Shown piece by piece: positions 20,858 to 31,898 of a DNA stretch of 32,018 nucleotides. The notes beneath the pieces are model-generated. The model made no database searches and had not been told where the DNA came from. It was given only the letters and a program-made list of their open reading frames with translations. Position 1 is the first letter of the stretch. Every line of letters starts with the position of its first letter. The DNA is from Circinella minor (taxonomy: Eukaryota; Mucoromycota; Mucoromycetes; Mucorales; Lichtheimiaceae), in the NCBI GenBank assembly GCA_016758965.1, contig JAEPRB010000354.1, forward strand, positions 1-32,018. Direction: 5' to 3'. A program made the position numbers and the translations under genes.

Positions 20858-21331
20858 ATGAAGCATGACATTAACTTGAAAAATAATAATACTAACAATT
20901 GGAATGAAATCTGTCAAGAGGAAGCTAAATTGACAGATGATATCATATTATGAATATTCTTTAATTTAAAATAAATATGGGCTAAATATACCACCAAGAT
21001 ATACTATAGTATTGGATGGGAATCGAGGCCACTTATTTTTCAATTAAATTTAACAGGTAAAAAGTAATGGAAATAGATGTAAAGTATCTATCCATCACCT
21101 GTATCCGCACCGCCTACAGAATATTAATAATAAATAAAGCTGTCGTTTTTTGGAATATTACAGAATGTTCGTTTTTTATCGATCTGCTTTAATTTGGGCG
21201 ACCCTGAAGAGTATAATCTTTTGCGTATGTATGCATATATAACCGCCATTGATATCAATAATTTTGAAAAAGTAATTCAAATATTCACCGATTTCATGAG
21301 TTCCTTTGTTACAACGGCGTCATATAAATAA
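20858..21331 (+). other. Candidate small gene or remnant (unrecognised)
   Basis: An ATG frame at 20858-20953 gives 31 residues (MKHDINLKNNN, then WNEICQEEAKLTDDIIL). An exon-like piece follows an AG at 21008 and ends at a GTAAAA donor near 21056. After TATTACAG the plus strand is open from 21164 to the TAA at 21329. This last piece has 55 codons of well-mixed sequence: NVRFLSICFNLGDPEEYNLL and ITAIDINNFEKVIQIFTDF are representative. The last segment is the most convincing. I could not find splices that keep one frame through all three pieces, so it may be decayed. No family is recognised. Confidence 0.35.
21053..21102. repeat. 50-bp imperfect hairpin
   Basis: ACAGGT (21053) pairs with ACCTGT (21097), and ATGGAAATAGAT (from 21067) pairs with ATCTATCCAT (to about 21094) with a two-base bulge. 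The loop is about 7 bases. It may belong to a small mobile element inside the candidate gene above. Confidence 0.4.
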
Positions 21332-21551
21332 AGCAGTCCATCATTTGTTATATTTAATATCAAAAACAGCATCTGATCAACTATGTATTAGTTGAACGTA
21401 TTAGTTGCTCGTTATCTTCTTCTCTTTTTATGTATTTTTTTGAGTCAAATAAAGGGCAACAAACTACTAACGGAATCCATATCAATACAAGAAGCATTTT
21501 CACGGTGTGTATAATGAGAAATGGGTAATGGATAATGACTACAGTTTTTTT

Positions 21552-21741
21552 CAAAATAATCTTGTTTCCTCTAACATTTTTAAGCTGTTGCTCTTTTGTA
21601 AGTTTTCTTGTCCACGATCTTCTTCTTCCATTTGTAATTACTAAGTCCCGTGCCACTGCTTTTAACTATCAAATTAATTTTTCTGCCTACTATATGGTCA
21701 TTATAAATAGCAGACGCAAAAGTATTTGAATAATTTGTCAT
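21552..21741 (-). pseudogene. Frameshifted copy of a dispersed ORFan-type gene
   Basis: Minus-strand ATG frame at 21741-21580 (53 residues) contains HIVGRKINLIVKSSGTGLSN followed by YKWKKKIV. The next frame, open across 21606-21552, continues with LTKEQQLKNVRGNKIIL. Read across a frame change near 21606-21613, the whole resembles a pattern I remember from Mucorales ORFans: GRK-(I/V)-D-L-I, then LS-x-x-E-W-K, then QQ-x-K-N-x-R-x-N-x-x-I-L. The two halves in adjacent frames support a decayed copy. Its function is unknown, and the family comparison is from memory. Confidence 0.45.
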
Positions 21742-22259
21742 TGAGATAAATATGAGTAGTAAAAATAGAAAGATAGGACTAAAATGGATAGTGTTTATTC
21801 CTGAAATAAAAGAACTACTCTTTTATATCTTTTCTTAATAAGGTGGATATTTTATTTTATTTGACCATGGCTAAACTATGCTTATAAGAATGGATGAGAA
21901 AACATTTATTATATTTGATTTATTTATCATATCAATCCTAGATCATTCTCTAAAGCCGTTTATAACAGTTGTTACTAATCTCATTCTTTTTTTATGTCCC
22001 TTTTTTATTCGGATTAATAATAACAAATCAAAATAATAGTGTTTAATTGGTTTTATCTTTTATCCTTGATGGAATGATGTTTGACCGATTATCCATGAAT
22101 GGATGAAATAAAGGATTTATTATGGTGGTTCACCGCAGTCATGATATCTTTGCTAGCTTGACTTGTTTGCTCCCCACTATGGTAGATAAAAAGTAAACGT
22201 GAGTATAGTTTGAATATATACCCATACATATAATAGTATATAAAAACTAGGAATAAATC

Positions 22260-22937
22260 TTACTCTGGAGCATCTATAAATATAGTGTCTCGCAATAAGA
22301 TGTGTAATATAACAGAAGAAGGATGATAATAAGTTGTTTTGGATTTGATGATATTTGTTTGAAGTTCATGTCGTGAATTTGTTGTGTCATTGGAAGCAAC
22401 CACAATATCCAATATTTCCAACATTTTCATCAGCGTTGAATCAACAACATCGTTTTCAAGTAGCTCTAATCGTTGTGTTGAAATTGCCTTCCTTAAATTG
22501 ATTTTGAGATTACCATCTTCTTTCTTTGCATTCTATATAATAAAGTGGAAGCATTAGAATCCGTATAGATAAGCTTTTTATTATTCATATTATTATTTTT
22601 CGTACTAATGAGAGTTATCTCGATCAAGTCTGTAATTTTCATTTTTATAATTCTTTGACTAATAGTTGTGGTAAAAATATAAATGTGTACCTGGTTTTGT
22701 TTTTTGACACGACCCAAGTATCTTTGCAAGTTTGTGTCATTTGTGGGTTTTTTTTATCTTGTTAAGTTCGTGATGAAACTGCGTGTAAAACTTCATAAAG
22801 TTATTTATTTTCACCATCACACGTCTTGTAACGTAAGAATGACACAAAACCTCAGTCAGAGAATGGGTTGACGTATAATAGGTCCTGGTTGACGTGGTTG
22901 CAAGAAAAGTAGAACAAAAAAGTTTGTTATGGTGCAT
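22260..22937 (-). pseudogene. Small gene with mitochondrial-type presequence, one-base frameshift
   Basis: Exon 1 runs 22937-22691 and exon 2 22532-22260, with a GTACAC donor and a TATATAG acceptor; the intron is 158 bp. The N-terminus MHHNKLFCSTFLATTSTRTY has no acidic residue before E29, is Ser/Thr/Arg-rich and contains RTYYTS, which looks like a mitochondrial targeting presequence. The frame then reads HSLTEVLCHSYVTRRV and FMKFYTQFHHELNKIKK. At an A8 run (T8 at 22748-22755 on the plus strand) it runs into TGA at 22737. With one A fewer the frame continues (DTNLQRYLGRVKKQNQ), splices in phase 0 and gives about 90 more residues in exon 2, including STQRLELLENDVVDSTLMKM and YYHPSSVILHILL. The total would be about 172 residues. 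It is either a pseudogene or a homopolymer error in a real gene. I recognise no family. Confidence 0.5.
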
Positions 22938-23046
22938 TTCGTTCGTAATCGCAAATAATTACCATTGATTCCTAGAGACTTCAGCTTCACACCAAATTAA
23001 TATATTGTGAATATATATTTTTTATGGCCATAAGAACAATTATTAA

Positions 23047-24104
23047 AAGTTGAAGTTTATCAAAGTTGGTTGGGTTATAGGCATTTTGGCTAGCCAAGAT
23101 ATCAGAGTTCCTAAGATGGGCAGAGAAAATTATGGAACTGAACTATAACATCTAGGGCCCCAGAGCATAGAAACAAGAAACTATTGTAAAAAAAATTTCA
23201 ATTAACTAAAAAAAATGTAAGTATCTTTGATAAAGTTTATAGGATTTAATACTAATGCTCAAACAAACTACTATATTCTTGTATATAAATAAGTTTACAG
23301 CAGTGTGCTATAGTTTTACTTTTGCTTTTAATTAGAGAAGAAAAAGAAAACCAAGAGTTCTAAGTTCCATACAAGAGTACTATAATATCAATTGAAAAAT
23401 TGATTTTGAAAATAATTAATACTAATGCTAGGTAGATAATTTTCTTGATTTTGGTTTTATTCAAAACATCAATAAGAAAAAAAAGCTACAAAAATAGGGT
23501 ACGTATCAGTTTTAAGCTATAATAATATAAGACTTTTGAGCACTATAATGTATCTGTCTGCTTGAGTTTATTAATATAATATACTAGTGATTTATCAGAA
23601 CATAATCATACCATAAGCCTACAAAAGAAGAAGTAGAACTCATTAAAAGTGTTAGTATAGAACACTTCACGTTATTATGCCTACAAAAGTGATTATATGT
23701 AAAAGTAATAATTGTAACACAAATTACTAAACTATTGGCGATAAGTGAAATGCACCATATAACATACTTTTCACAGATCAAGGTCTCATCATATTATTTT
23801 TATAATTGTGTGGAATAGGCCAAACAATATAATAATGACGATATCAAATTTGACCCCATCATTCAGATTTATCAATAAAAATACTAATTTGACCATTATA
23901 CTATGCAGAACTTTTTTTTCCTAGGCAAAATAAATAAGAAGAGAGGTATTATGCAAATTCTTGAAAAAAAAAAACAAGATATTGGCCACCGGTATTGAAG
24001 AGGCAGCCAAGATATAATCAGTACCAAGTACTGTAAAAAGGTTGTATAATAATCGTCATTCTCACAAGTATCTCAGTAAGCATATTAAAATGGAGAAAAT
24101 ATAA
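23047..24104 (+). pseudogene. Scattered coding relics
   Basis: Segment 1 (23047-23148) reads KVGWVIGILASQDIRVPKMG before a stop. Segment 2 (23976-24104) gives three short pieces in changing frames: KILATGIEEAAKI, then YNQYQVL, then RLYNNRHSHKYLSKHIKM. Joined loosely, the latter recall the EAAKIYN...RL helix-turn-helix found at the start of pogo/psq-type transposases. That is a weak, inferred resemblance. No terminal repeats were found around it. Confidence 0.22.
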
Positions 24105-25466
24105 TTGTTTTTTCATAATAATTAAACATTTATCATATATACGGACTTTTGTTTTTTTATAACTGACTTTTTTTTTTTTTTTGGATAGAGTTTTTGATTA
24201 CATATATTATAACTTGATATATATAATGGAAAATTACACTTATTCAATAAAAACTACACTGACCTTCCAAGAATTTTAAAAAAAATATGGATTCAGTTTC
24301 CCTTCCCTCCACCCAAATTTCCTGTTTTTTTTAAACGCAAATCAGACTATGATACTAATATGTAACAAAAGGTCAAAAATAATTTGTCATAAATAAAGAT
24401 GTGCTCAACATTGGGGAAAAAAAAGTTTGAAGTGATCCGTGCGAACAAAACTTTATTTCCGAATTAGTGAGGATCATCAATCTGATAAAGTTTATTAGGG
24501 AAACACAAGGAACTAGGCACAACTTGTATTTCCTGGGAATTTTTTTTTTTTTTTTTTGCACCTTCTGTGCGAATGGATCTTGAACTTTTTAATGCTGATG
24601 TGGAAATATTTAAGACTGATTTTTATGTATCATAGTTTTCATAAATAAATGATTTTGAGTTGTTCAAGATGAAAAAAAAATATATATCGCCTAACAATTT
24701 TTCCTATGTGTATGCAAACGAAAATTATCTTCTGTATAACTCATTATTGATAGATGCAACGAGAATGAAATGCATGGATATCATATTATGAATCGGAGCT
24801 ACACATAGCGACACTAATAAAGTAATACTTCCTATTACGTACCATGTATATATATACTTATCCAATTCGTTATCTTTTATTGAATGATGATAAACAATAT
24901 TATGTGTGCTATGGAAGGTCCGCGAGTTTAAATATTAATGAATAAAATGCTCAATATTCTCAACAAAGTTTTATGAAGATGTTTCCTACCCACACAATCA
25001 GTCGTAATTTGATCACATACTCCGCTGGTATTACCTCTATACATATTATAGTAATGAATCTATGAGTACTGTAGATCATCAGTATAATAGTACATTTAAC
25101 TCTGATATAACATAATTATTAAAAATGATTCAATTGTTAATACTTATTCCCCATCAATATTTCAGCAAATAATTCAATAAAAAATAAAATTGGATTGTAA
25201 AATCTAATTAATTGTTATTTTTCTTTTTTTCAATTAGTTGTTGAAAAAAAAAATATATTATGTACAAAAATAGGAATAAAGATTTTTTTTTCAAAAAAAA
25301 TATCTTTTAAGAGGGTTGTAATGGTGTGAGTGTGTGTGTGTGTATAAGTAGAAAATTTGTGGATTTTGTTTTGGTTTTAAATAAAAAAAAAAAAAAACAT
25401 TCTCTATATATGAAATGAATAATGCAATGTATAGTTTTTTTTTTTTTTTCTAAATTTTTTTTTTGT
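24105..25466. other. AT-rich spacer
   Basis: Mostly poly-A/T-rich DNA downstream of ACH1. A 25-codon plus-strand stretch at 24558-24635 (SVRMDLELFNADVEIFK) is protein-like but too short to call. A (TG)6 run lies at 25331-25342. Confidence 0.4.
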
Positions 25467-27479
25467 TTACCATGAATCAATCTTCATGGTACCATTTTCC
25501 AACAAGTTAGTATGCATCTTGAAAGCCTTATCCAACATATGGGGTTCATGACCACGACCAGCAGCTAAACACTTCTTGGTAGCAAAGTCAAAGTAATCTT
25601 GAAGCATGGGCTTATAATCAGGATGGGCACAGTTATCAATGATAACTTGAGCACGATCACGTGGGCAAAGACCACGTACATCAGCAAGACCTTGTTCAGT
25701 TACAATGACATCTAAATCGTGTTCGGTTTGATCAACATGGGTAGCCATTGGGACAATACATGAGACACCAGTAGGATCCTTCTTGGAAGCACGAGCAGAA
25801 GGAGTATGCATGATACTCAACTTGGAGTTACGCAAGAAATCAGCGGAACCACCAAGACCATTCAACATACCAGAACCACAAACCAAGGTAGAGTTGGCAT
25901 GAGCATACATATCAACTTCAACAGGCGTGTTCATGGCGATACAACCTAAACGACGGATGATTTCGGGAGCGTTGGAAACTTGTTGGGTACGCAATAACAA
26001 GCGGTCCTTATACTTTTCCCAATTTTTGTAAAAGTGATCGAAACCATCAGGAGAGAAACGAATCGATGTAGCACTGGCGAAAGCAAGTTTATCGGAATCA
26101 AAGAATTCAAGGAAAGTATCTTGCAAAACTTCAGTGAAACTATTATAATATAAATCATATTAGCATTCGATTGATTTTTTTCTCTCTCTTAAAACCTTAT
26201 ATTATTGACTACCAACTTTGAAAAAAAAACCCACCCCCACTTCGGGAAACCACGGGAAAAATATATTATATATATTTGTTAATACTTACACAGTGACATC
26301 CTTGAAAGGAGACTTGGCCAAACCACCAATAACAGCATTAGCAATGTTACCGATACCTGATTGAAGAGGTAACAAATTTTCAGGAAGACGACCTTGCTTA
26401 ACTTCATGACTCAAGAATTCAATCAAATGGTTAGCAATAGCTTCAGAGTTAGCATCAGCTGGAGTATTGGGACCAGTGTTATCTGGACGATCACTTTCAA
26501 CAATAGCGATAATTTTTTCTTGATCAATTGGGATAGAAGTCTGTCAAAAAATATAAATAAAAAAAATTTACAAGTCAGCAATAAAGTAAAAAAAAACCTT
26601 GTATCAAACAAGGAAAGAAGCCGAGGTTTATCCCCCCACCCCAAAAAAAAATAAAAATAATATATACTTACGGTACCAATTCTGTCTTGGGTGTTCATAA
26701 CCAAATAAGGCTTACGGTGAGGAGGGTTGCTACCCATGGTAATGTCGTGAAGACCTTCAAATGAAGGAATGCGGGTATTGACTTCAATAATGACCTTGTC
26801 AGCCATTTGAATAAGTTCGGGAGTGGCACCAACAGATGCACCAGGTACAATTTCACCTGCTTCAGTAATAGCAGTAGCTTCAACAATTACAACATCAAGC
26901 TTGCCATTAGCCTTGTCCTTGGTATAGTAACCTAGTAACAAAGAATAAAATAATTGTTGTTAATTTTTTTTATATAGTCATTTTCTTGGTACGAAAAAGG
27001 AAATCTTTAGTGTTACATACCATACATAAGATCTTGAGGGAACATGGACAAATGCTTATCAGCGAAACGAATACGACCTTCATTAATACCCTTCTTAATG
27101 TTTCTACCAACTTGATGAGGGGAACGACGATCAATCATATCAAGACCAGCCCAACGATCTTCTGTTTCAGCACCAGTTGAAGCACCAACGAAAAGGTTGA
27201 ACTTCATCTTGCCTTGAAGGTTGTTAGATTCGACATGGTCAGCAAGAGCAGTAGGAATCATCTTGGGGTAACCGACACCAGTAAAACCAGACCAACCAAG
27301 ATATCTATTTTATCATGGAAATAAAATCAATATACCATCCACAAAGATGTATTACAAGAAAAAAAAAAAACTTACTGGCCATTTTCGAAGAAAGGAAGAG
27401 TCTCTTCGGCCTTCATGACCTTGTTAAGAAGTTGTGGGCGACGAACCCGAGATTTCAAGGCAGCGCTGACAGAAGCCAT
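25467..27479 (-). CDS. ACH1: Acetyl-CoA hydrolase / acetate:succinyl-CoA CoA-transferase
   Basis: Exons on the minus strand: 27479-27376, 27304-27021, 26931-26672, 26540-26290 and 26139-25467, giving 523 residues in one phase-checked frame. The yeast protein is about 526. Family role: transfers CoA between acyl-CoA and acetate (the hydrolase name reflects its first assay), supporting acetate and propionyl-CoA handling; the yeast enzyme is mitochondrial. Seen: [14 protein letters not shown] near the start; [36 protein letters not shown] (277-286); TEVLQDTF, where E303 is the likely acyl-carrying Glu by analogy with class I CoA-transferases; [47 protein letters not shown]; and MKIDSW at the end. 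Nothing is missing. Strong GGT/GCT/AAG codon bias suggests high expression. The N-terminus ([20 protein letters not shown]) is basic and could act as a weak import signal. Confidence 0.97.
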
Positions 27480-27550
27480 TGTGTAATGAAAGGGAAAAAA
27501 AATATGAAGAAGGAAGAAGAAGTTGATATTTTAAAAATGTTCATCCAGTT

Positions 27551-27560
27551 TATATATATA
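27551..27560 (-). promoter_or_regulatory. ACH1: TATA box of ACH1
   Basis: On the minus strand TATATATATA followed by AACTGG lies about 72 bp upstream of the ATG at 27479. Further upstream, 27605-27640 is a GC-rich island (GGCGG, GCGCGC, GGCGGGACC) in otherwise AT-rich DNA and could hold activator sites. That role is inference. Confidence 0.45.
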
Positions 27561-28185
27561 ATGATCGGACATGAACCTATCATTATATTTTAACATAAGT
27601 TTTAGGCGGTAAGCGCGCCTATAATAATGGCGGGACCTGCCATACTCAAAAAAAAAAAGGGGGGGGGGAAGGGAAGGAGAGAACGATACATCAATGAACC
27701 ATCGTTTTGCGGAGTAAATTTAAACGGAATATTATTTATTTTTTTGAGTTGGGTTGTTGTTGTGGGGTTATATGGTTTTCTTTTTTTGAAAAAGAGAAAA
27801 AGGGACCTTTAATTACTCCGAATATGCATTTGTCTGTTTCAGTTCTTCCATGTAACTCTAATAAAAAAATAATGACGTTTTTTTATTCTTTCCCCACATC
27901 TAAACATATAATAAATAAGTATATTTTTTTTTTGAATCTTTTTTAATTATTGTTCATCCGGATAATGGATCAAAAGTTTTGATTTAAAGTCAGTTTATTT
28001 TTTTAAGTAATACGAAGATCAAAGCGACCCTTTTTTTTTTTTTTTGACATATTTGTTTGTTTTTAATAATTATTTGGATTCTTTTTGTGTGGAAGAAAAT
28101 ATATCAAATTATCTTCTTTTTCCTTTCCCCCACGGGGTGATTATGCTTTGTTGTTTCGTTTTCCGTCCTGTTTTTTTTTTTAGAA

Positions 28186-28422
28186 CTATACCAATTTCAT
28201 CGAAAAAAAAATAGTTTCGAAAGAAAAATATGTTGGACAAGAAGGAAAAAGAGAACGGATAAAACTTAAGGAGCGGGCTCCATCACTTCTATCTAAATTA
28301 GGCAACTTTAATGTCTTGTCCAAACTGTCAGATAACTGAAACTGCCAAAACCTACAGCCGATATAATTTCTTATCCAATTACAAAAATGTCTTTTAACAT
28401 ATTTTGTGTCTGATGGTTCCAT
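28186..28422 (-). CDS. Hypothetical 78-residue ORF
   Basis: True ATG frame of 78 codons in a GC-richer patch. It includes KYVKRHFCNWIRNYIGCRFW, then SDSLDKTLKLPNLDRSDGAR and a Phe/Ser-rich C-terminus. No signal peptide, domain or homologue is recognised. Composition is more protein-like than most chance frames here, but no promoter or splice evidence supports it. Confidence 0.25.
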   Translation of the reverse strand: MEPSDTKYVKRHFCNWIRNYIGCRFWQFQLSDSLDKTLKLPNLDRSDGARSLSFIRSLFPSCPTYFSFETIFFSMKLV

Positions 28423-30363
28423 CCGAGAGCTGGAAAACCCGGGGTAAAAAAAAAAAAAAAATAAGAAACAATTAATTTTGTTATTTTTTTTTTTTTGACG
28501 CTAAACATTTATCGCTATCAAATATGTAGCATTTTTAAGTACCTAAAAAGAAAAAAAAAGGTGTGGGGTTGATGATATTAACTACCAAAAAAATTATTGT
28601 ACGTAAAATATTAAAAGAAAGTTAAAACTATAAGAGGGATCTATTAGTTCATCATAAATACTTTTCCTTTTTGTTTTAGAGTTATATGTATATGTATATA
28701 GACACGTACTAATTTTTTCATTGATATGTAAGTAATGACTACGTAGAATATATTACTTTCTGTAATAATAAAGCAGTAGAACATTCAATCGTATTGGACG
28801 TTCTTGGTGATCAACCCTAAATTATTATAATATATTATCCCATACATTATTACCATAGTTATCAATTTTTTTTTTTTTTTTACCATTCTGGGTGTTTATA
28901 TAAATTGTTGTATTCCAAACCACTTCCATTCAATAATAATGTACTGAGTAAATTATTATGTTTAAAAAAAAATTAAGAGAAAGAAAATAAGACATATTAT
29001 AGCCGCACGACATTGAAAGATCCAGTCCCCCTTTTTATATGCGAAGACTTTTTTTGTTTTTCTTTCATATGGGGGAGCTATCAGTGTTTAGAATCCGATC
29101 CTAACCTTTAGCCGTAGATGATGAAATATATATATATATATTATCAGCATTACTTAGTTTACTTTAAGCACATGAGTATTTTATTCTGATTATTCATTAA
29201 CTATTCTGCTCTTATTATTCAATAAAAATAAGACTATTACAAGTATCTCGTTTTACTTTTTCGTTGACAGGTGTTTATTTGATTGATCTATACATAATAA
29301 TTGAATTATTACTTAAAAGTCCATTTGAATGAAATGCTACATAACAATAAGAAAAATATTTCGGAGAGTCGCGGGGATTTTACACTTCGCCTAAACGAAA
29401 TATATAAGTTGCAGCGGAGGGCATACTAAATAATGATCTAGTCATCTAAGGTCTCTTTTTTTTTTTGGTCCTAATAGACCGCGCAGTCCATAGTAGAAGG
29501 ATGGATTGAAATTATTTTTCTTTCTTGTCATTTAACATATAAATCAAATAACTGAAATTGTTTTCCTATCGTTATGTTGACGACATCATCTGCTGTAATC
29601 CTATCCATCCCCAAAATTGAAACTTTATGCAAGTCAATCATATCATACTATAGTTAGTAGAAATCTTATAGGGTAAACATTAATAATAAAGTTTTGTTAC
29701 ATAGTTATACAGGTCATTCTATACCCGCTAACTCTTACACCTCATTAATTTAATCAAAAGAAATTGAAACACTTAAAAAAGAAATAATTTTGTTCATCTA
29801 TCATATTCTATTCACCAGTTGATTTATTGTAGTAAAATATTTTATAATAACAAAGAACGCATTCAGCCAAAAAAGAGCCTAAAGATCAGTTTACCCAAAC
29901 AAATTGAAGCTTGTCTCTTAAAACATACTAGAGCTTGATGAACGGGATTTCAGTCATTTTTGAGTTTCCATTTTGACACAATTATGTTTAATTTTATACA
30001 TGTGTCCTGAATTGGCTTTGTCAATCATTTGATATCTTAAAATCATCTTGTTAGACACTGTCATTTGAATAATAAATAATTAAAAGATAAACACTTATTA
30101 ACAAAAAGATGCGTGTACTACTTTTTGTATGATATTTATTTAATTCTACATTGATAGTATATATCACTAACTGATACCAATGTATTTATAATCTAGTTCA
30201 TACATTATATATTATCTATTCTATTCAAAACTTTTATAACAAATGTCAAATAATTAAAAGTATCAATTCTTTTTTTTTTTGGGAAAAAAAAAGGCTTTTT
30301 ATTAACAGATACTAAGAGAGAGATGCAAAAAAAAAAAGGATAGAGACATAAAAACTTATCCAA

Positions 30364-31683
30364 CTACAATTTTTCTTTTAACAAACTATCAAGTCGACAA
30401 CCATCCTTGGCAAAGTTACGAATACCTTCAGCTAATTTTTCAGTAGCCATAGCATCTTCATTCATTTCCCAACGAAAAGAGGTTTCATTATTAAAATATT
30501 CAACTTTGGGGATCTTTTGTGCTTTTGCCTTTTCAGGGTCTAATTTACGTTCCAATGGACTATTATCTTCTTGTAATTCACCCAATAATTTTGGAGCAAT
30601 CTAATAATAATAATAATATTGAATTGGGTTAAGTTATTTTATATAACTAAAATGATATAAAGGAATCAAAATTGAAAAAAAAAGACATACAGTAAGGAAA
30701 TCACAACCAGCTAATTCTTTGATTTCACCTGTGTTACGGAAAGAAGCACCCATAACAATTGTTTTATATCCATATTGTTTATAATAATTATAAATTTTAG
30801 AAACTGATAAAACACCAGGATCTTCTTTAGCTTCATATGTTTTTCCAGTTGAATTCTTATACCAATCCATGATACGTCCAACAAAAGGTGAAATTAAAGT
30901 GACACCCGCTTCAGCACATGCAACAGCTTGTGGGAAACCAAACAATAGAGTTAAATTACAATGAATACCATGTTTTGTTTCCAATTCCTAATATATATAT
31001 ATATATATATTGACATTAGAAAAGAATCTCAAACTCACATATAAAAGAGAAAATCTCCCCCCCACTCATTTTCAATTATACTGATTAACTTACATGAGCA
31101 GCATGAATACCTTCCCAAGTAGAAGCAATTTTAATTAAAACACGTTCTTTATCAACACCAGCATCTTTATATAATTGAATTAAACGAAGTGCTTTGGCAA
31201 CAGTTGATTTTTTACAAAATGAAAGTCTTGCATCCACTTCTGTTGAAACTCTTCCAGGGACAATCTTTAAGATTTCTTTACCAAAATTAATTAAAAGCTT
31301 ATCAACAGCCCATTCTACTTGTTCATCTATGTTGCTAAATAATAATTTAGTATAAAACTCTTCCTTTCCTTTTCGGTTTTTCATTTTTTTTTTGAAGGGG
31401 GGGGTGATTTAAAAGATATATTTTACCTGCTCTTGGATTTACCAAATGAAATAGCATCATCAAGAAGTGAACTATATTGTGGTTTTTGTGTAGCAGCTAA
31501 AATCAAGGATGGATTGGTAGTAGCATCTTGAGGTTTATATTGAGCAATGGCTATTAACAAAAAAAAAAAAAGTTCATATTTAGTTTCTTTAATTTTCTTA
31601 TTAAGATAATAAAACCTACTTTCAAAATCACCAGTATCAGAAACAACAGTAGTATATTGCTTTAATTGTTCAAGTACAGACAT
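30364..31683 (-). CDS. TAL1: Transaldolase
   Basis: Exons on the minus strand: 31683-31620, 31550-31427, 31334-31094, 30987-30691 and 30600-30364, which join to 320 residues, the normal size. Role: cytosolic enzyme of the non-oxidative pentose phosphate pathway; transfers dihydroxyacetone from sedoheptulose 7-phosphate to glyceraldehyde 3-phosphate. Seen: VVSDTGDFE with D16; signature [20 protein letters not shown] with E95; [11 protein letters not shown] with Schiff-base K131; [31 protein letters not shown]; and [11 protein letters not shown]. All key residues of the E. coli TalB type are present. Codons are more AT-rich than in ACH1 or the exchanger (TTA, AAA and AAT common). Exon 1 is short (64 nt), with a GTAGGT donor. 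Confident. Confidence 0.97.
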
Positions 31684-31898
31684 TATATTTGATATGAAAT
31701 GACAAAATAATAGAGAAGAATAAAAAGAAGTTTTAAAACATGGGAAAATTTCTTTTTTCTTTTTTTTTAAAACCATTTGCTGAGTTTTTATTTTTTTTTG
31801 CATGAAAAACTTCTCAAATAAAAAAAAATCACCGAAAAAAAAAAAATGTGTAACAATAAGATGTAATTTGGATGTAACAAAAAAAAAAAAAAACTACC
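31684..31898. promoter_or_regulatory. Divergent promoter between transaldolase and next gene
   Basis: Only 215 bp separate the transaldolase start codon from the plus-strand ATG at 31899. The stretch is A/T-homopolymer-rich with no clear TATA box and must serve both genes. Confidence 0.5.

Larger units (their letters stand above)
27480..30363. other. Spacer between ACH1 and transaldolase
   Basis: AT-rich DNA with many poly-T runs and G10 at about 27660-27669. Apart from the ACH1 promoter and the short frame at 28186-28422, I see no gene, RNA or repeat family that I can support. Confidence 0.5.

Noticed and set aside
26423..26671. Read-through of ACH1 exon 3 into the intron
   Set aside because: The stretch after GTAAGT is T-rich intron. 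Splicing to 26540 restores the conserved CoA-transferase sequence in phase.
28186..28422. Treating the 78-codon frame as a confident gene
   Set aside because: It has an ATG and fair composition but no motif, promoter or exon context, so it is kept only as a low-confidence entry.
10019..30363. A biosynthetic gene cluster around the P450
   Set aside because: The neighbours are a pectinesterase and, nearly 4 kb away, an ion exchanger. No synthase, transferase or transporter of a secondary-metabolite pathway is present.
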